Of a DNA stretch of 64,000 nucleotides, positions 33,688 to 45,956 are shown piece by piece. Positions within the stretch are counted from its first letter, which is position 1. Each line of letters begins with the position of its first letter. This stretch comes from Calamus simplicifolius (lineage: Eukaryota; Streptophyta; Magnoliopsida; Arecales; Arecaceae): assembly GCA_900491605.1 (NCBI GenBank), contig UESW01004379.1:612318-676317 (forward strand). The letters run 5' to 3'. A model generated the notes under the pieces. It was given only the letters and a program-made list of their open reading frames with translations, made no database searches and was not told the origin of the DNA. The translations under genes were made by a program, and so were the position numbers.

Positions 33688-34356
33688 TAAGGGTGAGCAA
33701 ATGAGTTAGAGTAATTTGATAACCGGTACCAATTCAACTCGATTGGATTAGATTGGATTTGCTCGTTTACATCGGATCGGTTCTATCCAAAATCTTAGAA
33801 TTGAATATTCCAACTAGGTTGGTATTTTAGAAATTGATTTTGATTTTAATTAAGTCCGTATTCTAAGGATTGGTTCCTTGGTTTTGATTTAAACAATTGA
33901 TTTAAACTTTTTTTTAAAAAAATAAAATACTCTTAGAAGTTAAATTAGAAATTTTGCATATATCCATAAGTTATCTACCATCTCTATTAAAGATATTTAG
34001 TATTAGATTGTTCAATAACTATTATATATATTCTTCTTAGTTATTGCAACTAAAAAATAAAATTAATCATTAGATATTAGAATAATATCATTAAAAAGAA
34101 AGAAATAAATAAATAATATTTATCAATATTATAATTTTTTTAAGCATTTTTATAATCAATCTCAGCATTTTGCCCAAATTTTATGACTAAACAAAGAGCC
34201 ATTAATTTATAAAAAAATAATAAAAAAATGGACAGGTTTAAACTTAAAACCAATCCAATCGAATTGGATTAGTTTTGGCCGCGGGCTGATTTCATTGATT
34301 AGATCGATTCTTGATTTAATCCGAAACCTACCCAATATGCTATATGCTCACCTCTA
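33688..34356. mobile_element. Possible hAT-type non-autonomous element
   Basis: The ends TAAGGGTGAGCAAAT and, on the other strand, TAGAGGTGAGCATAT are imperfect inverted repeats of a kind common in plant hAT MITEs. Inner segments (CAATTCAACTCGATTGGATT and AATCCAATCGAATTGGATTA) are also complementary in part. The 8 bp flanks do not match, so support is limited. Confidence 0.4.
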
Positions 34357-37300
34357 TTAGAGCCCCCTCACATCCTATTACATAAAGTTTAAAAAGGATC
34401 AAAATTCTCTGCATTACAATTTTTATACCATAAGTGCAATATATATTTACAACCGTTCTTCCATAAATGAAAGACTATTTCTCATTGATAGTTTCCGTTG
34501 TTATGGTACCTAATAAATGCATCAGTATTTCTAAGATATATTGTGGTCATCGTTTTTTAAGAGAAAGTCATTTAATCATTTAATCATGCACGGCACTCTA
34601 TGATGAAAAGTTATGCCTTAATTAAAATTAATAAAATAATTAGCATATTATATTGATATAAATATAAAAATTGATAAATAAGTTAAATATGTTAGTTATT
34701 CTATTAATTCCAATAATTTACGTAATGAAGTATCAAAAATATAATATTTTTAAAAGATAGGGATCAATTGGAATAAATAAAAATTTAAGGATTTTAATAA
34801 AAAAAATTTATTTGAGGACCAAAAGTGTGTTTTTTCTTAGATATTTTTAATTTACTTTTTTGTTCCCCATTGGTGATGGGATGGCACGGGCTCGGTGCCA
34901 GGAGTTCGCGATCCTGGCGTGGAACACTGGGTTGGCTTATCTTCCTTGTTTTCTTACGGCGAAAAGACTCGGCCGTGTGTATCAAATAAATCAAAAAAAA
35001 AAAAGACTCGGCCGTGGTCCATTCCACATTGTTTAATTAATTCCAGGTCTCAGAGGCCTTTTTCCGCAACCTGCCCGGCCTGTGATTGGCTACCTTGCTG
35101 GCGGACTTCTCTAAGTTTTTTTTTTTTTAATCAATTTAATGAATTGAATCTGATATATTAAAATATAATATTAAATAAAAATAATAGAGCATGAATCATC
35201 TTGCTTTGGGCTTCAAAAATTAAAATGATATTATGGCAATTCAATCAGCCACTGCATTACTTCTCGATAGATGGACTACATCATAATGCTATTGGCCTCT
35301 TGAAGTAGAGATCGGATGTTACAAATTAATTGCTGGAGTCCGACGAAGCCAACGAATAATAGTAGTAAAATTCTTCAATAATAAAATTGTAGACATCCAA
35401 GCTCAAAAGACAGAAATATCAAGCACCGTGAAACCAAAAAGGCCAAATCCTCCGGCTTCGCTAAGTCTTTTTGATTGCAAAGGATTGATCAGGCCAGCCA
35501 ATTGAGATTTTATGAGGTGGATTAAATAGAAATTAAATCAAGCATTTATAGACTCTCTCGTCATGAGTTCAAAACTAAAGCATCGAGGTGATATCTCTCC
35601 GTTCAGAAGAGTTATAGAATTCAAATCTAGTAATGACATGGTCACATTATAATTTCTTGATTTAAAAAAAAATGCGAAGAACTTGCAATTTTTTTAAGGG
35701 CTAGAATTAGAATTAGAATTACTCATCATTCATTTAAATGGATAAAGGATAATACCTAGCTTAGTTTCTATATTCAATAACCAATCATTGATTAGTGGGA
35801 TCCGTTTGAAAACCGTGTATATATAATATAAGTTTACAAGACTAAGATAGCATCAAACATTTGGAGAGGGGATCCAACCTCTTTTTTTTTTTTTTCTATT
35901 GGATCTACTTGCGAATGAACGGAAGGACGACTATGAATGAGATGCTAGCATACCATTGCAGAACAAACAAACAAACTAGACCTGCGTCTCAGTCCCACAT
36001 CAAGTGAGCTTGTAAATAGAAATCACATGAAAGCTGTTGCAGCGAACCTGAAGTCAAAGCAACAAGGTACAGGAGCCATGTGATTCTGCTGACATGACAT
36101 CTAGTGATGGGCCAGTTAAGTGGCAAGTTATTAGGCTCATTTCAGGTAAACCAATCCAACTCTCCATTAGATTGGGTCCAGTCTCTGACTGCAGTTTTAA
36201 TAGACAACTCAAATGGTTTGAGATGTCTCATACGGATGGATGTTACCAAGAAACTGGATCATGTCTCATTTAGAAGCCTTTCCACAGCAATCAAAAGGAA
36301 AAAAGAAGGCCAAATTGTTCTGCTGCGGCATTAGAAAAGCTCTTCCCAACTAAAAGGGGACATGATGGGCTCTGAGCACAAGCAAAGTGCTTGGGGCATC
36401 AACAGTAGCCATCCTCTGGCAGCACCTTTTCTTCTTCTTCTGCCACTGTCACACACTTAACCAAGTTGACCGAGCCATTATGCCACTTCTAAAGTTTTCC
36501 CACAAAAAGGCATTACTCTCAAGCCACTTTCAAGTTTTAGAAAGCTCATTTACTCCCCCCATGGAACAAAATTTCACCTCATACTTCTGTAACCCAGCCG
36601 GTTCATCTGCATTGGGTTCCAAAGGGCCCAGCTCAAAGAAAGCCTGTGACTACCTGACTTGCCTAATTTTCTTATGGAGGAGAGTGAAAGGGAGAGAAGG
36701 ATATGAGTGACTTTATATTCTTTTTGGCACTCCTTCCAATCAGCTTCAGGATGGTGCCAACTGGTGCTCTTGCACATAATAATTTAATGAAACTATTGTT
36801 TTTCCTCTGATGACTTTCTTAAGAGAAAGATTAGGGGAGGAGTCATGTCTAATTTTTCTCTAAGCTCACCATTTTCTCCATCCACAGGGCAGCCCTTAGA
36901 AAGCTAGCTCACAGATTGGCAAAGATAGAAAGCAAAAGCAAAACGCAACAGCGAGTAAAAAACATCCAACTTTGATTCTTCCATCATGTCATGTGCAATC
37001 GAATACTTGACAGTTTGCTAAGCATTAAAACCTCTTTTTCTATTTTTCCTTCTCTGAAAACATTATGAAACTACTGAAAGAAATTAGCACGCATGAAGAT
37101 CGAACAGCACTAGAGAAATAAGAAGGTAACTAAACAAAATCTTATAACCAGCTTGAAAGAAAGATACCAAGAGATAGAGAGGAGACGGGTGATTACTTTT
37201 GCCCTTCTGGAGGCCATCCATTTCATATTCGCTGGCTGGTTTGCATCACAGAGAGAATACTAGAGAAGTGAACCAGAGAGATAGAGAGAAGAAGAGAGCT

Positions 37301-37446
37301 CAAATTGTATACAATTGAAGCAGAGATCTCCGCAAGCCAGAGGTTTTAATAAGCATCGACAGCCCCATCTCTCTCCAGGGAAAAAAAGGATAAGATTCAA
37401 ATTGCACAAAGTAAAATGATAATATTTTCCATAAGGATCAGCAGTC
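34357..37446. other. Intergenic sequence 3' of the VQ gene
   Basis: No coding region recognised. It is AT-rich with a small poly-A insertion at 34978-35000. The part next to 37446 should contain the 3' UTR of the VQ gene on the minus strand. A clear AATAAA on that strand is not seen in the first 100 bases. Confidence 0.45.
34962..35016 (+). repeat. 16 bp direct repeats around a poly-A insert
   Basis: AAAAGACTCGGCCGTG occurs at 34962-34977 and again at 35001-35016. Between them is TGTATCAAATAAATC plus a run of A. This is the signature of a tiny, 5'-truncated LINE-mediated insertion with its target-site duplication. Confidence 0.75.
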
Positions 37447-38226
37447 TCAAGGGGAGGAAGCCGCGGCAGAGGAGATTCGCGGCGACGTCACGGGAAAAAG
37501 TGGGAGCACCGGGGCGGCTGGGCGTCCCTCGGCGTGGTCCTCGGGGACGGGTGCAGGTAGAAACCTTTCTCGGCGATCGCCCGCTCCTCGGCCGACATCG
37601 ACGGCGACGGCGACGAGTTCGGCTGCGGCGACCGGTTGAAGGGGTCCGGGATCAGCGGCGTGACCGGGCTGAGGACCAGGGAGGGAAGATCCAGCATGCT
37701 CGGCGAGAGGATCTCCGGCTGCTTCCTAGGGGAGAAGGCGGCCGGCGAGTTGGTGGCGGCATCAAGGAAGGTGGGAAGAAGTGGGCTGATCATTTTGAAG
37801 TTCTTGAGGCTGCTGCGGCGTTCGTAGAGCTTGAAGGCTGGTTTCTTGGGGCCGGTGACCTTGGCCGCCGGTGGGACCGGGTTCCTCGGAGGCGGGGGGT
37901 TGGCAGTGGTGGCGGAGGCGGCGTGCTTGGCGGCGGTCTCGGCGGAGCCGGTGAGCATCTGGACGACCTGTTTGAAAGATGAGGTGTCGGCCTGGATGAA
38001 GGTGGTGGGGTATTGGCTGGATTCGACGGATCTTGCTATGGATTTCGGTGTTGGAGGCTGTGGAACTGGAGGTGATGGAACCTGTGCTGCTGATGCCGTT
38101 GCTGTAGCTGTGGCTGCTGCTCCTTTGCTGCTGCTGCTGCTGCTGTTTGGAGTTAGAGTTTGGAGAGGTGGACTGGGATGATTGGTGCTCTCCTTTTTCT
38201 GGGAGACCTTGGTGGTAGTTTTCCAT
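37447..38226 (-). CDS. VQ-motif protein, VQ4/MVQ-like, with two 1-base disruptions
   Basis: Intronless gene for a plant VQ protein of about 259 residues, a nuclear cofactor that binds WRKY factors; this subgroup is commonly phosphorylated by MAP kinases. The ATG at 38226 begins MENYHQGLPEK. The VQ motif FKQVVQMLTG lies at 37947-37976 (about residues 84-93), preceded by YPTTFIQADTSS. Conserved downstream blocks: FKLYERRSSLKNFKMISPLL, LDLPSLVLSPVTPLIPDPF, AIAEKGFYLHPSP. Many S-P sites fit MAP-kinase targets. The frame changes in an A5 run (38194-38198) and a C4 run (37511-37514); past the latter the family tail LPLFPVTSPR is read, ending at TGA 37447. Without these changes no ATG precedes the motif in frame. 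Confidence 0.88.
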
Positions 38227-39329
38227 TGATCGTTAGTGTTAAAAATGACCAAAAAAAAAAAAACGAAGGTAGTGAGGAGATGGAGGAATAGAAGGGGGGG
38301 AGGGGAAGGAGTTGAGGTTGAGGTTGAAAAGGAGGAGAAGAGGAAGAGGGAGAAGAAGAGAATCCTTAGAGCTGCATAGTTTGTGTGGGAGAAGGCTTAC
38401 GAGGGTGAGAAGAATGGAGGTCTCTCTTTTTCTTTACTTTTATTTCTCTCTCTCTCTCTCTCGGAAGAAATGGTGTTGGGATCTGTTTGCTTTGTTCCAG
38501 GAAATTGCCCAATGGCTTCCAGGCAAGCTGCGGCTTTGGAAATTTATGCCCTCGGAACGCCGAGCCCAAAAAGGCTGAGAACCATTGACTTCACAGCCAC
38601 CGGTTGGGATGGTTTGGGGTGGGGAGTCAACTGTAATTGTACCGCAGCTTTGGTTGGGATTCCCCAATCTGCCCCTTTTTGGTCGCAATGTTTTTTTTTT
38701 TTTTTTTGTTCCAGAGTTCAATCCTCCTGCTGGTCGTGGCGGTAGATCGATTGGCCTGGAATTAATGGGCATGGAAGACCAGCAGAAAATTACTGCTCTA
38801 TATTTCTCTCTCCATATATAACATGCACACATTTCTTGCGTCTGGAACTAACTGATCGATGTTGCCCAAAGACAGGGTCGCCGAGAAAATTCATCAAGGC
38901 CTTTGGAAAAGTATATCAACGAAAGTTGCAACCAGGAATAGTCCCGGACGGAGAAAGAAAAAGAGCAAGAAATCCTTGTCAATGGACATAGGACAAATTT
39001 TATTTCCCTGTTGGTATCGTTGAATTCATTTCCCCATGAAGGGACCACATTCTGAGGACCAGAAATTGCTTCAGGAGCATATGAATCAAATCACTACTTG
39101 GAAAGTTTGATGGCATCTACAAGCATTTTTGGATCACTTAATAGGAGCACATGTTCCGTGTCATATAATTATTGATCCACTTCCGACTTATTATCTTTTA
39201 GGGCTTTGCTTATTTTTTTTTTTAAAATATATATTAGAACTTCTAAATTATTAATCTTAGCCACTCGAAAAATGAGACAGGCAAATTTGGTGATCCAAGA
39301 AACTAAGAAGATAAGTGGTAGTGTATTAG
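38227..39329. other. VQ gene leader, promoter and adjoining intergenic DNA
   Basis: Contains the CT microsatellite (38446-38462), an A-rich tract (38251-38262) and a T run (38693-38707). No other gene seen. Frames here are in low-complexity sequence. Confidence 0.45.
38814..38821 (-). promoter_or_regulatory. Possible TATA box of the VQ gene
   Basis: The minus strand reads TTATATATGG about 590 bases upstream of the ATG. The leader between contains a CT/GA microsatellite (38446-38462), often seen in plant 5' UTRs. The distance is long for a 5' UTR, so another start site nearer the gene is possible. Confidence 0.4.
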
Positions 39330-39770
39330 AAAATGGTACATGTGGAGAAATTAAGACCAAACTTATCAAGTGGTAGGAACAAAAGAAAGAGGATTTTTAC
39401 TACAAATATTCTTATGGCTCAAGTTGTGGTCGCTTGGAGATGCCTAATGAATGTATGCAATCACTCACTTCATTCAAGGGACATGTGGCTCGAAGGTGAT
39501 TCTCAAACGGTGATTGATTAAGACAAGAAGTTGCCTTGATCTTATTTTAATATATATTCTTCCTCTTATCATCGGCACCTAATGGATGCTTTATTAGCTA
39601 ATTTTCAAGCATCATATGTATTTAGAGAGGCGCACAGTCTTGTTGATAGGATAGTATCATTCTCAGCTCATCCTACTGTTAGTTGTCTATGGACCATTGC
39701 TGAATCATATGTATTTACGCTTGTATATATATTTGAGCAGTATCTCTATTTGCTTTATCACAAAAAATGA
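39330..39770 (+). pseudogene. LINE RNase H domain remnant
   Basis: The frame reads NILMAQVVVAWRCLMNVCNH, then WLEGDSQTVID, and after a stop LMDALLANFQASYVFREAHS and VDRIVSFSAHP. This follows the RNase H-like C-terminus of plant LINEs and related proteins (ALRWGLHLA..., LEGDSQTVI, HVFREANRVADHVAS). A stop after VID and changes of catalytic positions show decay. It may once have joined the 26590-27050 remnant's family, but the two are not contiguous. Confidence 0.6.
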
Positions 39771-40196
39771 AAAGCAATTTAATTTTCTTTTAAAGATCCT
39801 AGTGATGCCAAATCTTGAACCGGATGGTGGCTAGTCTCTCTCTTCATCAAAGTTTTGAACTCTATCTTGTGCTTAACTAATTATTAATGGGGTTGATTGG
39901 TAGAGTCCTACGTCAACACTGGGTGATTCAAGGGATTTAATGGGGAGGCGTGCAGAAGCTTCTTCCATTTCTTGTCTGGTTCCAGCTCTCTCTCTCTCTC
40001 TCGCCCACTTGCTATTCGTTTTCATCTCTCTAAGCTCCGTCGGGCCTACACTCTCCCGGTTGTCTCGATCCATTGCTCTTCTCCTCTCTGTTTTTATAGC
40101 AGGGACAAGAGAGTAGCCTGGTGGAAGAGTTGCAGGCCGAAGGGGAGTAAAAAAGAATCATGGTGGCTCTGTGGGTGGTTGGTAGGAGGGAGGGAG
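39771..40196. other. Unassigned intergenic sequence
   Basis: No gene recognised. Has a CT repeat at about 39987-40001 and a GGGA-rich stretch (40184-40199) before the next element. Confidence 0.4.
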
Positions 40197-40938
40197 GGGA
40201 GCTTCTAAATGCACCGTAAAAATTACTTTATACACCTTTAAATTATCCTTAAATCCTTTTTCATTTTTTTTTCTCTCATACCTCTCTTCCTCATCCTATC
40301 CGACCAACACCCTTGGCCCCCGACTCTCCTTCCAACTTTGATCATTCTGACCTTCCGGCATCGACTACCCTTCCCTAACCCCCAACTCCTCTTGGCCCCT
40401 CGGCCCTATCTCTCCTTGATCTTCAACTTCCCTCTCGGCTTCAATTGCTCTGATCGCTCCGACTCCTCTTGGTCCCTTGTTTCCATTTTTTTTTGGCCCT
40501 CGGCTTCCCTTTCAGCTTCGATCGCTTCGGTCCTCTAACATCGACTCTCATCCTGGCTCCGATCGTTCCGATGCCCTCAGCTCCTTTGGCCTTTGACTCT
40601 TCTTTCGACACCGATTAGTTCGATCCTTCGGTACCAACTTCTCTCCTTAGCCGCTCCGACCCTAACTCCCCTCAGCTAGCCCCTTTGATCCTAGCATCCA
40701 GCTTTTTTTTTTGTCTCTGTGTTCTGTTTGATCCATCAGTCTCTTATTCTTGTGTTCTGCAGCTTTCGCTCAGTCCTAATAAGCTGAACGGTAAGAAGCT
40801 GGGGAGGGAGGTTTATTCAGGACGGGATCATCAAGAAAAATTATGAAAAATATAATGATTATTATGTAATAAAAAATATATATATATTTTTAAATGCAGG
40901 TGTGAAGGATAATTTTTGCGGTGAATTTAGAAGCTCCC
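40197..40938. mobile_element. Terminal-inverted-repeat element, 742 bp
   Basis: The left end GGGAGCTTCTAAATGCACCG and the right end, read in reverse, GGGAGCTTCTAAATTCACCG, then both AAAAATTA, form inverted repeats of about 29 bp. GAGGGAGG-like sequence flanks both sides, but the repetitive G/A context prevents a firm target duplication call. The interior is CT-rich with TCGGCTTC/TTCGATCG-type short repeats and no transposase frame. The superfamily is uncertain; long TIRs allow Mutator-like. Confidence 0.7.
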
Positions 40939-43675
40939 GCAAGGGAGGGAGGAAACCACGTAATGCAAAGGGAGCGAGAAATACAGTGGAGGGCGTGGTA
41001 ATAAATGCTGATGTTGTTCGAGTTATTTACCATTTAACTGGTATTTTTACCTGTACTTGCTCGACTGCAAAGAGATATTGACAGGTTAAATATTAAATCC
41101 AAGATGGTGGCGTACTGAATCATCTCCCTTGTTTTCAAAGGGCAGTTCAGGTTTGTGTCACTTTACAGGCGATTTGATGAACATAATATATGGCCAACCA
41201 TACCTAACCTTTAGTACAGTAACCTTTTTAGACCATATGCAAATCTTGCCTGATTGAACTGGACCAAGTCCTGAATGCACTCGCCCACCTTGAAATTCAA
41301 GAAATATGTTACGAAACTCAAGGGTAGACTTGCTTAAAACATTAGTTTGACTATCAAGAATCAAGCTACTAGAACTATTTTTCCTATTCTTTTCATGAAC
41401 AAATTTATCAAACCTCCTCTGAAGATGACTAGTTAAGGTTAATCTTCCCATACCTGTTGTTATAAAAGGCAGAGTCATCATTCTACGGGGGCATAAGTAA
41501 AATATTTTGAGCAAAACCATCAATCCTATTTTGATTCTCAAACTTTCAATTGTTATGATTTAGTTTCTCATATTTAATTAAGAATGCTGCCTTTTTGATA
41601 TTTGAGTTAGACGACATTAATCTTACCTGAGTCGACTCCAATTTTTTTTTTTTTTTTTACATTTTGGAATAGGCTTTGGCATGGTCCAAAACTACCGTCC
41701 AAGAGATTGGTGGTGAGAGATCAATTTGGATTGTACGCTTGGCAGCGTTGACCCCAATTTGGATCTTGGAGATCGGGGACCATCTTCGGAGCTGGGCATC
41801 AACGAGGAGATAGTCACGATGCTGCGAGGGGAGGCGAAAGAGGTCTGAGGCCAATGAAATATTTGGCCATGGTCTGAATGGCAACAATGACAGCCTGAAT
41901 GAAGGCAGTGTGACAAGGGAGAAGGGGGTGGGGCGGTAGTGGGAGAGCTCAGGAGGCTGGCAGCGACAGCAATGGTGGCGATGCAATAGTCGTAGGATAG
42001 TAATTTGGATTTTGGATCGGAGTTTGGAGAGAGACTGACTTAGCCATCAGCTTCATCTAGTTTTAACCAAAGAAGAATCGTAGCGTCTTTAAGTTAAAAT
42101 AGTTGTTAAGCCAAACTATGCCTACTTGAAAAACAAACCTGGATAAAAATCAAACTCTTCTTCAGAAAAACTTTTGGTTTAGTGGTTGAACAGCAGTGAA
42201 ATTTTTCACTGCCTGAGCTTTCACCATTTATTACTACTGATCAGATTGATATAACGGTAAGGTCGATGCTTGCTCTCAAACCCTCTTCATCGCTTTCCGT
42301 GTTGAATCCCTCCCTCCTCGGAGAACATGGCTGAATGCTCCCTCTTCCTCCCTACTGGAGCCCCACTAAGACACGCCGTGGAAGCCACACGAACACGAGA
42401 CTCCTTTGTCGGGTTCCTGAGAGGCTTGTTGGCGTCCCACACGTCCTTGGAACACCACAAACTCCACGGCATGAAAGATCACAAACTCCTAGACATGGAA
42501 AGAAGACGGGGAGAAGGAAGAGAAGATAAAAGAGACTAAATAGAAAATTATCTTGAAAGAAAAAAAAAATTTTCTATTTTATTTAAATTCTAAAAATCAG
42601 GGTTTAAATACATATCCAAATCGGTTTGGCCTAGTCTTAATTAAAAATTTTTATGGACTAACTCAATGAGATTAAAATAATTTCTAAATCTATGTACACC
42701 CATAACTTGATTTAATCTCAATCCTTGGACCTATACCTAACCCAATACAAGTTAATCCTATTTAAAACCACACCAGACCCAACATCCTGATATGCAAACT
42801 CCTTGTGATCGAAAGAAGGGCAAAAGACCTAACAAGTTGAGGTTAGCAAACGAATGGATGTCATTGATCAAATTGTAGCGCAGCAACGCCAAAGAAGGAA
42901 TCAATTGCTGCAGCTACCACTTCACTAGCGAAGGAGCTGGAATAGTGGCAATGACAGTAGTTGTGGCGGCCTATGATGTCCTTGATGTAATTGTTCTTAG
43001 TGGATCCCTTAGCACTAGAGAAGTAGCTCTAGTGGAGGAGGGCTCGAGGCCCAGTGAATGAGAGAATTCGGGGGTTCTTAGATAACAAATGTCTTTGTGT
43101 ATTGTCTCTAATGCATGAAGATGCATATCGAATGTATGTCACGATTCATTTTTCGATGCATAAAGATACGCACTGGGTGCATGCCCATGCGAGCATATGT
43201 ATGGAACGCACCGTAATCTAATGGACTGTGGCACGCATGCTTGTACAAGTGCATGATCAATACGCATGTCTTCATGCATCGAAGGGATGTATGAAGACTT
43301 TTCTTTTAAACATAGGAGGAGAGAGCCACCGCCAAAGCAAGACAGAGCAGGGGAAGGTGGAGGCCAGAGGAGAGAAAGCGAAAGGAGGTCCAACTGATTT
43401 ATTGGGCCTAATTCGAGCTTATTATCATGCCTACATACTTTAAATATGGGTTCGAACCGGGCCTTGGTTGGCCAGGCCAATGCTTTACCCAAGTGCAGTC
43501 CGAAATTGCTAAGGACTCGGGAGCACTTGCAACCTTGGTTCAATATTAATATATGATGCTAATGTGAACATATGAACATATTAGGCTAACGTTTCATCTA
43601 TTTTGTAAGGTAAAAAAGAAATGCTAAAAGTGAAGCACTCTCCACCCTTCTTAGTATCCACCTTATTATTACGGC
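40939..43675. other. Unassigned intergenic sequence
   Basis: No gene supported. 41680-41990 is GC-richer and open on the minus strand in two frames but carries no known motif. 42310-42540 likewise. 43120-43290 contains repeated ATGCATGAAGATGCAT-like words. I cannot assign any of it. Confidence 0.4.
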
Positions 43676-44364
43676 ATCTTACTCCCTTGAAAGCTGGGCT
43701 AAGCCAGCTTGGCTTTTTTTTTTTTTTTTTCTCAAATGCAAATTAATGGAATAATCTTGCGGCAAAGGGCAAAGTTTTTTTTGCGTGGAGTGTCGGACAT
43801 AAGAGGAGGTGTTTGTGTTGTGGCTTGCATCGCAGCGGGGAAAGAAAGAGAGAGGACGCAAGGACCAAAGTTTAGCGTGGAGTGGAGGACACAAGAGGAG
43901 GGGCCTGCGCTTGCGTCTTGTACCGCACGAGCTGGTGCTGGTGCGGTGGGGGGACCGCAGTCCACCCCCTCTCGGGCGTCAAACGGTGCCGAGCGCTGTT
44001 AACATCAGGGAACCGGCACCTTGTTATTATTTTTCCAAACCGTGCCAACGCCCATTATTACCGGATTGTCTTTGGCTGCGATGTTTTTAAAAATAAATAA
44101 ATTACAGCATTTTAAAATTTCATAAATATTTATTTTAATTATCGCTCTTATAAATAATTTTTTTATAAATATTTATATAAATTCATAAAATTTTACATAA
44201 AAATTTATAAATGTTGAATATTTATACGATGAATATTACTATTATACGATAATTCTTTAATATTTATTTCAATAATCTATATTTATTATTATCAATATTA
44301 AAATATTATTCATATAACTATACATGTTAATACTATTTATGAAATATTAATATTCATATGCATA

Positions 44365-44413
<49 letters not shown>

Positions 44414-44935
44414 ATATTAATTATTATAAAGTATAAAAATTATCAATTCACATATTATAAATTAATTATTATTTTAATTACCTAACTATTTTTGATTTAA
44501 TAATATTATATTAGTAGTATGTATTATTAATAATATATTTAATAAATATGTTATTATTAATAATATTATTTTATTTATGTAATATTTATTTATTAATAAA
44601 AATATATTTATGCAAGTAATATAAAATATCAATATTTATTATAAAATATTGATATTAATGTAACAAATTTTTAATAAATATATAAATTATAAATTTTTAT
44701 AGTATTTATGTAAATATTTTGGTATGCAATAAAATTAAATATTTTGATTGTTTACAAATAGATTTTTATGTGAATTTATGAATGACATTTTTAGGGGTGA
44801 AATTTGCAAATGATTATTTTAAGAGATTTATAAATTTTTAAAATTTTATAAATTCTTATTTAAGAATAGCTAAACAAAAAATTTTAATTTTTAAAATTTT
44901 AAATTCTTATTTTTTTAATATTTTTTTTCCTGAAA
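43676..44935. other. GC-rich patch followed by AT-rich DNA and an AT microsatellite
   Basis: 43740-44040 is GC-rich with open frames on both strands but no recognised domain. 44100-44930 is very AT-rich, with an AT dinucleotide run at about 44371-44407 and many ATAAATATTTAT words. No gene seen. Confidence 0.45.
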
Positions 44936-45340
44936 ATATTCCATTCAAACGCATTCTTGCCGAGTTCTTCTTCTGCTTCCTCTCTTCCTCAGCACGCCAC
45001 ACAAGAAGGGGAATCAAATCGTTGACACGTAACAGCGAGATTCAAACGTCTCTCTCTTTAGCTTCCTTTCAAACAGCGATGGATGAGACCTAAGAGAACG
45101 ACGATCGAGGCCAGGGAACACCGTGGTCCCCGACAGGACCGGTGGCAAGAGCCTTGAGGCCGAAGAGCGTATGGCCGAAGGTATGGATAGCCGCGGAGCG
45201 CAGCGCAAACGATGAGCGAGCGCAGGGGCAGAGGACTACCAAGGGATGGGCCGCAAGGACGGGCTCAGTACCATGGACGAGACCAGATGGGAACCTGCGC
45301 GCAGTCTATGAAAGGATCCGTATTGGCGAGTCCTGAGTGC
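44936..45340. other. GC-rich patch, unidentified
   Basis: More GC-rich than its surroundings and partly open on both strands. I see no known motif. It could be an old exon or transposon piece. It ends at the repeat CTGAGTGC (45333-45340) that flanks the next element. Confidence 0.35.
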
Positions 45341-45956
45341 AGGACTGTAATTAAGCTGAGCGGCTTATGAGCTACTTATTTAACTCGATAAAAATTTATT
45401 TATGTTTAGTTCGTCATGTAAATAAATTAAGCTTGAGCTTTATTTTAGAGCTCATTTGATAAACGAATCCAACTTAAGCATGAGAACAGATTCGATTAGG
45501 AGCTCATGAGACAGCTCGATTAAGAGCTCGTGAGATGATTCAATTAGAAGCTCGCGAGCTGGCTCGATTAGGAGCTAGTGAACAAGATGTCCTTTTATCT
45601 TCTTTGTCTTTTTTTTTTTTTTTTTTTGACTACTCTTTGGGTTTAAGAATTAGTTTTTTTTAAAAAAAAATTCTCGAGCGGAACTTTAAACAAACTTAAT
45701 TTGAGTCGAGCTTGAAACGAGCTCAATTCAAGCTCGAGCTTGAAACGAACTTTTTCTGAATCGAGCTTGTCGAGCGTTCTAATCATATCAAATGAGTGAG
45801 CTCGAGCCGAGCTCGAGTCAAGCCCGAGCTTTTTGTAATCGAGCTCAAACCGAACTTGAACATGATTTTTCAGATTTAAACAAGTTCGAGCTCAAGTATT
45901 TATTAAGCTTGAGCATAGAAAAAGCTTGATTTGGTTTGGCTCGATTGCAACCCTAC
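45341..45956. mobile_element. hAT-like MITE, about 616 bp
   Basis: The left end AGGACTGTAAT and the right end, reversed, AGGGTTGCAAT are related. The flanks CTGAGTGC (45333-45340) and TTGAGTGC (45957-45964) match at 7 of 8 bases, although the exact element ends may shift by two. The interior is dense in GAGCTCGAGC/GCTCGATTA motifs in both orientations, a widespread plant hAT MITE style. No coding capacity. Confidence 0.7.

Noticed and set aside
41657..41986. Possible gene on the minus strand
   Set aside because: Two overlapping frames without motif, start context or splice signals that I could support.
43440..43470. GGGTTCGAACCGGG, like the T arm of a tRNA
   Set aside because: No acceptor stem, D arm or anticodon arm can be found around it.
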